DNA of 26,272 bases from a virus: positions 1 to 26,272 of the IMG/VR virus record IMGVR_UViG_3300035162_001077. The stretch is one strand, 5' to 3'. Made by a program: the position numbers and the translations under genes. Below the pieces are notes generated by a model. It was not told the DNA's origin. It saw nothing but the letters and a program-made list of their open reading frames with translations, and did not search any database. Positions 1 through 6,286 of the stretch are shown here, one piece after another (the first letter of the stretch is position 1; the number at the start of each line of letters is the position of its first letter).

Positions 1-181
1 GGCCTTCTCTACATGTCTTGTGTTGGGCTTCAAGATTCAATTGTATTTGCGTCAATGCTTCTTGAAGTCTTTCAATTTGTTCCATGGTTTTGCCAAGGGT
101 TTGAGCTGCATAAAAGATCAATGAACCAACGGTTCCAAGTAGTCCAACAATATGCCAAATTGAATCAAAGTTAATATTCAT
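1..181 (-). CDS. Small membrane protein with coiled coil (partial)
   Basis: This gene reads leftward from an ATG at 181 and runs off the window at position 1, so only the first 60 residues are visible. Residues about 9-31 (IWHIVGLLGTVGSLIFYAAQ and on) form one hydrophobic membrane segment. A heptad-like amphipathic stretch (EQIERLQEALTQIQLNLEAQ) follows and looks like a coiled coil. A Shine-Dalgarno-like GAGG sits 6-7 bases before the start. One N-terminal membrane helix followed by a coiled coil is the shape of small phage envelope proteins such as inner-membrane spanins or holin-like proteins, but no family was recognised. It is the only - strand gene and is divergent from the rest, so it probably belongs to another operon. 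Confidence 0.7.
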   Translation of the reverse strand, partial: MNINFDSIWHIVGLLGTVGSLIFYAAQTLGKTMEQIERLQEALTQIQLNLEAQHKTCREG

Positions 182-225
182 TTCATACCTCGTTTTAATA
201 TAGATTAATACAGATGAATCTTCAT

Positions 226-253
226 ATAATACTTGATGTTTACTTGACTTCAA
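226..253 (-). promoter_or_regulatory. Candidate promoter for leftward membrane gene
   Basis: Read on the - strand, TTGAAG (248-253) and TATTAT (226-231) are separated by 16 bases. They match 5/6 and 5/6 of the bacterial sigma70-type boxes and lie upstream of the leftward gene. The -35 box overlaps that of the + strand promoter at 244-249; the shared TTGACTTCAA is an almost perfect palindrome. Assigned by box match only. Confidence 0.4.
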
Positions 254-271
254 TTTCTTTTATAGTAGTAT
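244..271 (+). promoter_or_regulatory. Candidate promoter for rightward RHH-SSB operon
   Basis: TTGACT (244-249) and TAGTAT (266-271) are 16 bases apart and stand 32 bases before the ATG of the ribbon-helix-helix gene. The -35 matches 5/6 and the -10 matches 4/6 of consensus. The first gene of the transcript encodes a small DNA-binding protein, so autoregulation at this divergent region is an attractive inference. Confidence 0.4.
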
Positions 272-288
272 ACATATATACATATATA
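271..288. repeat. Tandem TACATATA repeat in leader
   Basis: TACATATA occurs twice in tandem (271-278 and 279-286) directly after the candidate -10 box and before the Shine-Dalgarno of the ribbon-helix-helix gene. Such short AT repeats can be half-sites for a ribbon-helix-helix repressor, but alternating AT sequence also arises by chance. Confidence 0.45.
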
Positions 289-302
289 GACAGGAAAGTG
301 AA

Positions 303-467
303 ATGTATATGAAATCCATAATGTTAAACGTACCCTTGATCATGTCAGATGCACTTGATGAAATTGCAAAACGTGAGAATAAACCACGGTCTTATGTGAT
401 GCGTGAAATGCTTGACCAAGGAATTAAAGAAAGACAGAAGAAAGGCAAGGCACATGAGTCTAAATAA
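303..467 (+). CDS. Ribbon-helix-helix DNA-binding protein
   Basis: A 54-residue protein with the layout of an Arc/CopG-type ribbon-helix-helix regulator. A short beta strand (KSIMLNVPLIM, residues 4-14) is followed by helix A (SDALDEIAKREN), a turn (KPRS) and helix B (YVMREMLDQGIKERQKK). Proteins of this fold dimerise and insert the paired strands into the DNA major groove. AGGA at 292-295 is 7 bases before the ATG. The gene is first in the rightward operon and overlaps the start of the SSB gene by 14 bases, so the two are probably translationally coupled. Inferred role: repressor of its own divergent promoter region or of the early/late switch. The fold call is from pattern and length only. 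Confidence 0.72.
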   Translation: MYMKSIMLNVPLIMSDALDEIAKRENKPRSYVMREMLDQGIKERQKKGKAHESK

Positions 468-783
468 AATCCACATCATTGGGCGTGTTGGTAAAGATCC
501 TGAAAGCATCACAACCAAGTCTGGTGATGTAATGACAAAGTTCAGTGTGGCAGTATCAGATAAGTACAATGGTGAAGAGCGGACCCAATGGTTCAACTGC
601 AAAGCATTCAAGTATTCTGCAACTTACATCTTGAACAATGTGCAAAAAGGTACACAGGTCTATATCGAGGGATCAATGCAATCTAACAAATATGAAGAAA
701 AAACATATTGGGATTTGATCACCAGCAAGGTCTTAGTCTTGGATGGTAGAAAGGCACAAGATGATAGCGGTAAAGGATATTGA
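454..783 (+). CDS. ssb: Single-stranded DNA-binding protein
   Basis: A 109-residue OB-fold protein that coats single-stranded DNA in replication and recombination. The start MSLNKIHIIGRVGKDPE is the typical first strand of bacterial-type SSB. The family patterns FSVAVSDKY, WFNCKAFKYSA, ILNNVQKGTQVYIEGSM and a closing LITSKVLVLDGR follow in order. The ATG at 454 is chosen over an upstream one at 403 because it begins at the family N-terminus and has AAGG at 447-450. It lacks the long glycine/glutamine-rich linker and the acidic DDDIPF-like tip through which host SSB recruits partners, so partner recruitment is probably reduced or different. It overlaps the regulator gene and is followed after one base by the next gene. 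Confidence 0.93.
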   Translation: MSLNKIHIIGRVGKDPESITTKSGDVMTKFSVAVSDKYNGEERTQWFNCKAFKYSATYILNNVQKGTQVYIEGSMQSNKYEEKTYWDLITSKVLVLDGRKAQDDSGKGY

Positions 784-784
784 T

Positions 785-991
785 ATGGAAAGAATTACTG
801 ATCTGGAACTACAAATCAAGTCCATTGATCTTGCACTTGAAGTATCAAAAACATTGATGCGTGATAATCAAACAGCTTATGAAGCAACTCAAAAAGTGGC
901 TATTCGTGAGATACACAGAATACAATCTGAAATTGATGCAATCATTGAAGCTGATCCCACTATTGATGATGAAGGTGAATCAGATGGATAA
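785..991 (+). CDS. Small coiled-coil protein of unknown function
   Basis: A 68-residue, charged, mostly helical protein. Residues 3-58 show an amphipathic pattern (ITDLELQIKSIDLALEVS and IREIHRIQSEIDAIIEA) consistent with a helical hairpin or coiled coil, and the C-terminus is acidic (DPTIDDEGESDG). The start at 785 is preferred because AAAGGA lies at 773-778. It sits between ssb and the terminase small subunit-like gene and overlaps the latter by 8 bases. No family was recognised. Confidence 0.7.
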   Translation: MERITDLELQIKSIDLALEVSKTLMRDNQTAYEATQKVAIREIHRIQSEIDAIIEADPTIDDEGESDG

Positions 992-1451
992 AAGTGACCT
1001 CGAACAATTAGCGGCCCGTGAATCAACTGTTATTAATAAAGATAAGAGCAAACTGTCACGCGCGTGTAAGTACACTGAAATCAGGGCACACAATCTTTGC
1101 ACTCATATCTCAAAGGGCAATACATTCAGAGCATCTGCAAAAGCAGAAGGCATCAGTGAAGCGACCTTTCACAGGTGGAGAAAAGAACACCCTGAGTTTG
1201 GTGATATGGTTGAACAAGCACTTGGTGTCAGTGAAGCAAGACTAGTGAACAAGATTGCAGAAACAGAAGATTGGAGGGCGGCCGCTTGGATCTTAGAAAG
1301 ACGTTTCCCTGATTCATGGACTAAGAGAGAACAGATTGACATGAACGTTTCACGGTCAGAAGGTCTTGATGAAATCAAAGCAATGATCAAACAGACTGAT
1401 CACTTGCTGAATGTTGAAAGAAAAGAGAACGTAAATGAAAAAGATAATTGA
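984..1451 (+). CDS. terS: Terminase small subunit-like HTH protein
   Basis: A 155-residue protein. Residues about 40-78 form a helix-turn-helix of the homeodomain-like type seen in phage small terminases and transposase-like proteins: ISKGNTFRASAKAEGISEAT, then FHRWRKEHPEFGDMVEQA. A conserved-looking helical segment (LVNKIAETEDWRAAAWILER, 88-107) ending in RFPDSWTKRE follows and is typical of this family. Small terminases recognise the packaging site and load the large subunit onto concatemeric DNA. The ATG at 984 has GAAGG 8 bases upstream. In many phages terS directly precedes terL; here two other genes lie between them (1435-2365). The C-terminus (residues 120-155) is charged and probably contacts the ATPase. 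Confidence 0.8.
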   Translation: MDKSDLEQLAARESTVINKDKSKLSRACKYTEIRAHNLCTHISKGNTFRASAKAEGISEATFHRWRKEHPEFGDMVEQALGVSEARLVNKIAETEDWRAAAWILERRFPDSWTKREQIDMNVSRSEGLDEIKAMIKQTDHLLNVERKENVNEKDN

Positions 1452-1614
1452 TAATTTACCAAAAAGATTCCAATGGACCATTCACAACTGCATTGCACAT
1501 CCTTTGATGGAAATTGCTTTTCAACTTGGATTCAATGTCTTGTCTGCACAAATCCATGAAGTCACACAACCTACATCAGAACATCAAGATTTAGATGCTA
1601 ACACAGGCAACTAA
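1435..1614 (+). CDS. Conserved-looking small phage protein
   Basis: A 59-residue protein whose ATG lies inside the end of the terminase small subunit gene (17-base overlap), with an AAAGAG Shine-Dalgarno. The core is RFQWTIHNCIAHPLMEIAFQ, LGFNVLSAQIHE and VTQP. A W-x2-HN-x3-AHPL pattern followed by a late H-(D/E) recurs, from memory, in uncharacterised short phage proteins, so this is likely a real gene, but its function is unknown. The C-terminal 12 residues are polar and probably disordered. It could be a small packaging or membrane-associated factor; nothing in the sequence decides this. Confidence 0.7.
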   Translation: MKKIIDNLPKRFQWTIHNCIAHPLMEIAFQLGFNVLSAQIHEVTQPTSEHQDLDANTGN

Positions 1615-1639
1615 AAACAATTCATGCAAAGGAGAACAC

Positions 1640-2365
1640 ATGAATACAGAACAGACATCGATCAACTTATATGACAATACATACATTGACAACGTTGGGT
1701 TGCCTGCCTATCCATGGCGAGTATCAGCAGGACACAAGTTTGAAGCAATGGGTTCAATGGCCTTCTTCCAATCACAGATGAACAATCATCATATTGTAAG
1801 ACAGTGCTACAAAGATCAATACATGAGTGTTTCAATGATCCATGGTGAAAGTCATCTGTATGACCTATCCTACAAAATCAATTATAGTGTTGATACTGGT
1901 TCTGATCTTATTAAGAAAACTAAAACACAGATGTTGGTTGAGTTTAAATTATTGACCAATGAATCTTTTAAGAAAAGAGGTTTGGTTGATGGCCTTAAGA
2001 ACATCTTTAGATATAATGATAAATCTAAACGTGCACTTGACTTCTTGCAAAGACATTCAAAAAGCACTGTTGAAAAGTTGAACTTGCTGGTCATTGGTTG
2101 CACCTCCTTTAATTCACAAGAAGTGGTTCAATGTTCAACTGCAAAAGTCTTTGGTCCAATCTGGTGCATTGCATATATGCCAACATCTGAATCACGAAAA
2201 GATCATCCATCAGTGAAGAAGGCCATGGTGATGTTTGATGACTTTGATCAATATGCCCAATGCATCCACAACGCTACAACACCACATCATCTGTTTGACA
2301 TGATTGAGCAAAAGTCAGACTTAAATGAAACGCTTGATTTTATGGAGACTTTCAAACTGCCATGA
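1640..2365 (+). CDS. Unrecognised protein between terminase subunits
   Basis: A 241-residue protein. The ATG at 1640 follows a strong AAAGGAG with 7-base spacing, and the gene ends in an ATGA overlap with the large terminase gene. It is mixed alpha/beta with no signal peptide or membrane segment. Residues 75-103 read as beta strands with acidic residues D85 and D89 followed by VEFK (E101-x-K103). A helix (VDGLKNIFRYNDKSKRALDF) and two hydrophobic strands (KLNLLVIGCTSF; PIWCIAYMP) follow. That order resembles the core of PD-(D/E)XK nucleases, but this is only a motif-level resemblance. Its place between terS and terL suggests a role in DNA processing or packaging. No family was confidently recognised. 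Confidence 0.72.
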   Translation: MNTEQTSINLYDNTYIDNVGLPAYPWRVSAGHKFEAMGSMAFFQSQMNNHHIVRQCYKDQYMSVSMIHGESHLYDLSYKINYSVDTGSDLIKKTKTQMLVEFKLLTNESFKKRGLVDGLKNIFRYNDKSKRALDFLQRHSKSTVEKLNLLVIGCTSFNSQEVVQCSTAKVFGPIWCIAYMPTSESRKDHPSVKKAMVMFDDFDQYAQCIHNATTPHHLFDMIEQKSDLNETLDFMETFKLP

Positions 2366-3732
2366 ACTTAAACTTAAATGAACTACAACAAAACATTGTT
2401 GCTCGAATCAGAAGCCAAGACAAAGTGATTAGCGCGCGGTGTGGGTGGGGATCAGGTAAGACGAGTGGACTAGTGTTTGCTTTGTGGTTCATTAGTCGTA
2501 TACGACCAGGTACATCCTCTCTTTTAGTCACTGACACATCACCTCGATACAGGTCTGTACTTGGTCCTGAAATAGAAAAATGGTTAGGTCCAATAGGTTG
2601 GACTTTCAATGCACTTGAATCAAAATGGTCTGATCCAATCACGGGATCATCAATCTGGTGTAGGTCATACTTTAGACCAGGTACAAGAGAAGCAACCCAT
2701 AATCCACTTGAAGGTTTAAACATCACAAGTGGTGTTGCCTTGATTGATGAATGTCAAACATTCAAGGATGATGAAGTTGCACAAAAAGCACTTGGACGTT
2801 TAAGAAGTGGACCTACTCCCATTATGATATTGGTTGGCTTGCCTGTTGCTGATGCGTGGTGGTGTTCACTTGCAGAAAAAGCAGGATACGAACCTTTGCT
2901 TTTCACTTCCTATGTAAATCAAAACAACTTGAGTGATGAGTGGTTTGAAGCAACCAAGCTATTGCCTGAGGAAGAACGCCTTGCTATGGTGATGAATGAA
3001 CCAAGGCCACCAAGTGGATTGATTTATTCTGAATGGACTGCAAAGCATGTGATCAATGACTTCAAGTATAAACCCACGATGACAGGCCGTATATCTGTAG
3101 ACTGGGGATTCAGAAAACCATCTGTCTTGATCATGGTGTATGATGAGGAAAGACAAGCAACAATCATTGTGCATGAAATCAATCCACAGGAGTGTACAAT
3201 TGATGAACTCGCAAGGATGATCTTATTAATAGCATGGCCACGTTCATTGATGAATCAAGCACCAGGTCCAAGGATATGGTTAGATTCAGGTGTAGCAGAT
3301 AAAGCGGGTGCAGCTCGCAATGATCAAACAGGACGTTCTGCATTTAGAGCAATGAAGAAGTTACCACATGAAGGTGGAATAGGTGTGCCCTTAAAGTTCA
3401 CCACTGATCCTGTTATGACCAATGTGTTGAACGGCATCCAAAAAGTGAAACGTGCATTTGCTCAAAAGAAATATCTTTGTACAACTGAGGTGTGGATGCG
3501 TGGTGAAAAGTCAATAGGCAATTCATTCAGAAAAGCAATACTGTCATATGGGTGGAGTCCAACAAAAGATGAACCAAAGAAAGACGGGCGTGAGGATCCA
3601 CTTGACGCATTAAGATATGATTGTCTGTTTCATTACTGGTCAGAAATGAGTATGCCAACAATCACATCACGTCAATCCAAGGACCGTGGCAATACTCGAA
3701 TCAGAAGAGAAAGAAAGTTTAGAGGATTCTGA
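2362..3732 (+). CDS. terL: Terminase large subunit
   Basis: A 456-residue packaging motor and nuclease. The N-terminal ATPase has Walker A CGWGSGKT (residues 27-34, catalytic K33) and Walker B GVALIDE (124-130, with E130 as catalytic glutamate). A likely coupling motif lies near MILVGLP (155-161). The C-terminal RNase H-like nuclease shows the expected acidic residues: D247 in ISVDWGF, D308 in IWLDSGVAD and D415 in EDPLDALRYD. The length fits the family. The Walker A includes a tryptophan, as in some Mu gp28-like and marine phage terminases. It hydrolyses ATP to pump DNA through the portal and cuts the concatemer. It starts 4 bases inside the preceding gene and overlaps the nuclease gene by one base. 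Confidence 0.95.
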   Translation: MNLNLNELQQNIVARIRSQDKVISARCGWGSGKTSGLVFALWFISRIRPGTSSLLVTDTSPRYRSVLGPEIEKWLGPIGWTFNALESKWSDPITGSSIWCRSYFRPGTREATHNPLEGLNITSGVALIDECQTFKDDEVAQKALGRLRSGPTPIMILVGLPVADAWWCSLAEKAGYEPLLFTSYVNQNNLSDEWFEATKLLPEEERLAMVMNEPRPPSGLIYSEWTAKHVINDFKYKPTMTGRISVDWGFRKPSVLIMVYDEERQATIIVHEINPQECTIDELARMILLIAWPRSLMNQAPGPRIWLDSGVADKAGAARNDQTGRSAFRAMKKLPHEGGIGVPLKFTTDPVMTNVLNGIQKVKRAFAQKKYLCTTEVWMRGEKSIGNSFRKAILSYGWSPTKDEPKKDGREDPLDALRYDCLFHYWSEMSMPTITSRQSKDRGNTRIRRERKFRGF

Positions 3733-4694
3733 TGATTGATAAAGAAAGCATTATTGAAAGAACAAGACAGCTAAGAAAGAAGAACTTTACATTCAAACAG
3801 ATTGTGAACATCTGTGAAAGAGAAGGTCTTTTAAAGAAGTCAAGACATTCAAAAAGAACAGTTCGAAGTTGGTTTTTAAATGCATATCCAAATGAAAAAA
3901 AAAACAATACAGAAGTTGAAAAGATTAATCCAAAGTACAAGGACCTTGTTCAAGAGGTCTACATTAAACACTTGACTGATATGGGATACACACCGCTTGA
4001 AGTCAAAGCAGAATTGAAGCATCTGTACTTTATACAAGATCAGTCATCCAAAGATATAAAGATTGGAAGAACAGGCGATGTCAACAGAAGACTAAAGGAG
4101 ATCAAGACAGGATCAAACCGCACCTATCTTCTTTTATATGCATTTAATAATTTAGGACACTTAGAGAAGAGTGTGCATTATGCACTCTCAAAATATAGGA
4201 TTCAATATGAATGGTTCAGTAAAGACTGTTTAGAGGATGCCTTATCATTTTTAGAAGAGTATGGAGTAGAGGACGCTGGATTTGATTGTTGGGTCAAAGA
4301 AGCTGACCTTCAACTTTATGAAGACATTTCATATTTTGTTTTAATCTCCATTGCCTTTGGGTTCATTTGGAGCAAAGCAGATCTTGAACACACTTTCAAG
4401 ATGACCAGTCTTGATGTCGACTCTTTAATGATGAACATTCAAAGCAAAGATAAAATCCACATCATTGGACGCTTCTTCTCAATGTTGATTGATGAAGATA
4501 AACTAGAATTCACTAAATACAGTTTTACAGACATCGAAGATATAAACATTCAAACAGGATTCTATACTTATGCTAGTCAACCCTTGATGATGAGCGAAAC
4601 AATAAGAAGAGAACTTAATGAAATCAAAATTGAGTTGAAACATATGATCATTAATAAAATGAACTCTTCAAAACAAGTTTGTCTTTTTGGATAA
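3732..4694 (+). CDS. HTH + GIY-YIG (T5orf172-type) nuclease
   Basis: A 320-residue protein. Residues 5-50 are basic and helical with an HTH-like pattern (FTFKQIVNICEREGLL, then KRTVRSWFLNAYP). Residues 97-178 match the T5orf172/MUG113 branch of the GIY-YIG nucleases: HLYFI (97-101) and IKIGRTGDVNRRL (109-121) are the two strands and the catalytic arginine region, LEKSVHYALS (144-153) holds the metal-binding glutamate E145, and YEWF (159-162) closes the domain. The C-terminal 140 residues were not recognised. The gene overlaps terL by one base (TGATG) with AGAGGA upstream, so it is translationally coupled. It looks more AT-rich than its neighbours and has a run of ten A (3895-3904) after the HTH. 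It is probably a selfish or competition nuclease, but could be a packaging accessory. Confidence 0.82.
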   Translation: MIDKESIIERTRQLRKKNFTFKQIVNICEREGLLKKSRHSKRTVRSWFLNAYPNEKKNNTEVEKINPKYKDLVQEVYIKHLTDMGYTPLEVKAELKHLYFIQDQSSKDIKIGRTGDVNRRLKEIKTGSNRTYLLLYAFNNLGHLEKSVHYALSKYRIQYEWFSKDCLEDALSFLEEYGVEDAGFDCWVKEADLQLYEDISYFVLISIAFGFIWSKADLEHTFKMTSLDVDSLMMNIQSKDKIHIIGRFFSMLIDEDKLEFTKYSFTDIEDINIQTGFYTYASQPLMMSETIRRELNEIKIELKHMIINKMNSSKQVCLFG

Positions 4695-4698
4695 ATCC

Positions 4699-4793
4699 AA
4701 GCTTCAAACTAGACAGGTGAATCAGGTTATCTACTCTCTTTAAATAAATAGTAATATAAGTTTAAAGAAAAAAAGTTGTCTAGTTTGAAGCTT
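4699..4793. repeat. Perfect 17-bp inverted repeat with nested repeat
   Basis: AAGCTTCAAACTAGACA (4699-4715) is exactly complementary to TGTCTAGTTTGAAGCTT (4777-4793), with a 61-base AT-rich interval. Inside it a second pair, TCTTTAAA (4737-4744) and TTTAAAGA (4761-4768), is nested almost centrally. The repeat begins 4 bases after the nuclease stop codon and ends 28 bases before the late promoter candidate. A U-tract is absent, so it is not an ordinary intrinsic terminator. Possible roles are a packaging (cos/pac) or recombination site near the terminase, a nuclease target, a replication start or a messenger-stabilising 3' structure. Confidence 0.9.
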
Positions 4794-4821
4794 AAGTACT
4801 CTATATCAAAAATTTAAATCA

Positions 4822-4850
4822 TTGACAATGTGAACTATATTTCACACAAT
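4822..4850 (+). promoter_or_regulatory. Candidate late promoter for head genes
   Basis: A perfect -35 box TTGACA (4822-4827) stands 17 bases before CACAAT (4845-4850), which matches 4/6 of the -10 box. It lies in the only gene-free gap of the + strand block (4695-4882), just upstream of the portal gene and therefore of about 21 kb of co-directional structural genes. Confidence 0.55.
4829..4846. promoter_or_regulatory. Dyad operator TGTGAA-N6-TTCACA
   Basis: A perfect 6-bp dyad (TGTGAA 4829-4834; TTCACA 4841-4846) fills the spacer of the candidate late promoter and touches its -10 box. A protein bound here would block RNA polymerase. It resembles a CRP site, but the TGTGA and TCACA halves are 8 rather than 6 bases apart. 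The ribbon-helix-helix protein at 303 is one candidate ligand, by inference only. Confidence 0.5.
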
Positions 4851-4882
4851 ATAGAAAAACATCCATCCATGATTGTGCACAT

Positions 4883-6286
4883 ATGATTGATGATAAAAGA
4901 GATGAACCCCACATGAAGGCATTGTTGCCACGATTCAGAACCCGTGGTATCACAGGCACGCAACTGTCTGGTGGTAAGATCCTAGGCAAAGAACGCAACC
5001 CAAAACTGACAGGTTTAAATTGGATTCGAGAAGCAGAAGAGATGCTTCAAACTGATCCTGTCGTCAGACGTTCATGGCACATGTTAAGACAGACGCTCTT
5101 AAGTGCAACATGGCGTTTTATACCTGGTGTTGAGAATGATCCTGTATCAGAAGAACTTGCACGATATTGTAATGAAGCATATGGATTTGATGGGTATTCA
5201 GGTCAAATGGCTTCATGCTTTGAGGATCAACTTACTTATCTATGGGAGTTCGTTACACTTGGTTACAGATATGCAGAAGAGATCTACAAGGTAGGACCAG
5301 ATTCAGAGGGTAAGGTTCGAGTGTGGCTTGACTACTATGCAGACCGTGAACCAAGTGCACACAACAGGTGGTTGTCTCAAGATGGTCAACACTTGGATGG
5401 AGTCCTCCAAAATGTGGTTGGTGTTACATACACACCTGAACCTATACCTGCCAACAAACTCCTTTTATTGACACTCAATAGAACAGGGTCAAACTTTGAA
5501 GGCGTTGGAATGTTACGGCCTGTTTGGTGGTGGTGGAGAACAAAGCAACGTGTTTCTAACTTGATGTGTGTAGGTCTTGAACGTTGGGCAATTCCAACAC
5601 CCAAGGTCAAAGTTGACCGTTCACAAGCTGAACAACAGGGTTTGACTGATGCAGACCTATCAGTGATGATTGATGATGCAGCAGACCAAGCACAAGCATT
5701 CTTAGCAACTGAACAATCATACTTGGTTGAATCACCTGTCATTCAGTTTGATGCGTATGCAATGACACCAAATCTTTATTCACAAGGTCCATTGGACATC
5801 ATCAAAGAATGTGACAATCAAATCAGTCAAGCATTCTTAGCCCAATTTGCAAACCTTGGTATTTCAGACACGGGTTCAAGATCAGTGGGTGAAGTGCATC
5901 TTTCTATGTTTAGACGTGCTGCAATTAATCTGTGTGATATTGTTGCAAGTCAAATCAGTGGACCTGATAGGCGTGGTGGTGGAACCGTTGGGCGTTTGAT
6001 CCGTTGGAACTATGGTTACATTGATCCATCTAAATTACCACGCTTAACACATACAGGTCTTGATACTGATGACTTGGCAGAATCACTTGGTGTTTTACCT
6101 GGTCTTGTTCAAGCAGGATTATTGACTCCTGACAATGACCTTGAACGTGCAATTCGTGAAAGACTTGGTGCAGGTGAGTTACCTGAAATTGCAGAAAGAT
6201 CACCACAAGAAAGATCAATTCAAAAAGGCGGCGGTGTGGCTGCACTTGCAGAAACCTTAATCAGAAGGAAAAAAACCAATGGTTAA
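4883..6286 (+). CDS. Portal protein, Mu gp29-like (DUF935 type)
   Basis: A 467-residue portal that forms the dodecameric ring through which DNA enters and leaves the head. It shows features of Mu gp29/DUF935 portals: a helical N-terminal part (LNWIREAEEMLQTDPVVRRS, then WHMLRQTLLSATWRF, residues about 45-78), LTYLWEFVTLGYRYAEEIYK (about 117-136), the diagnostic FEGVGMLRPVWWWWRTKQR (about 206-224), and a C-terminal part with FANLGISDTGSRSVGEVH. The start is uncertain: the ATG at 4883 lacks a clear Shine-Dalgarno, and an in-frame ATG at 4913 (MKALLPRF) is nearly as plausible. It is the first gene after the promoter at 4822 and overlaps the protease gene by 8 bases. Confidence 0.88.
   Translation: MIDDKRDEPHMKALLPRFRTRGITGTQLSGGKILGKERNPKLTGLNWIREAEEMLQTDPVVRRSWHMLRQTLLSATWRFIPGVENDPVSEELARYCNEAYGFDGYSGQMASCFEDQLTYLWEFVTLGYRYAEEIYKVGPDSEGKVRVWLDYYADREPSAHNRWLSQDGQHLDGVLQNVVGVTYTPEPIPANKLLLLTLNRTGSNFEGVGMLRPVWWWWRTKQRVSNLMCVGLERWAIPTPKVKVDRSQAEQQGLTDADLSVMIDDAADQAQAFLATEQSYLVESPVIQFDAYAMTPNLYSQGPLDIIKECDNQISQAFLAQFANLGISDTGSRSVGEVHLSMFRRAAINLCDIVASQISGPDRRGGGTVGRLIRWNYGYIDPSKLPRLTHTGLDTDDLAESLGVLPGLVQAGLLTPDNDLERAIRERLGAGELPEIAERSPQERSIQKGGGVAALAETLIRRKKTNG

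Larger units (their letters stand above)
4695..4882. other. Main intergenic region, non-coding
   Basis: This 188-bp gap is the only sizeable non-coding stretch on the + strand. It is very AT-rich and holds the 17-bp inverted repeat, the nested repeat, the promoter candidate and its operator. No open frame of plausible length was seen in it. Confidence 0.8.

Noticed and set aside
345-611. 88-residue antisense frame opposite the RHH and ssb genes
   Set aside because: It overlaps two well-supported genes, has no ribosome site that I can see and no recognisable domain.
1276-1286. Rare GCGGCCGC octamer in terS as a possible engineered site
   Set aside because: It lies within a normal coding stretch (DWRAAAWIL) and a single occurrence is not informative.
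2045-3860. 15-bp match AAGACATTCAAAAAG between the 1640-2365 gene and the nuclease gene
   Set aside because: An exact 15-mer match is expected about once by chance in an AT-rich 26-kb sequence, and both encode only a common RHSK stretch.
4699-4793. Rho-independent terminator
   Set aside because: The loop is 61 bases long, the stem is not GC-rich and no U-tract follows.
4829-4846. CRP (cAMP receptor protein) binding site
   Set aside because: The TGTGA and TCACA halves are separated by 8 bases instead of the 6 of the classical site. The place within the promoter spacer suits a repressor rather than an activator.
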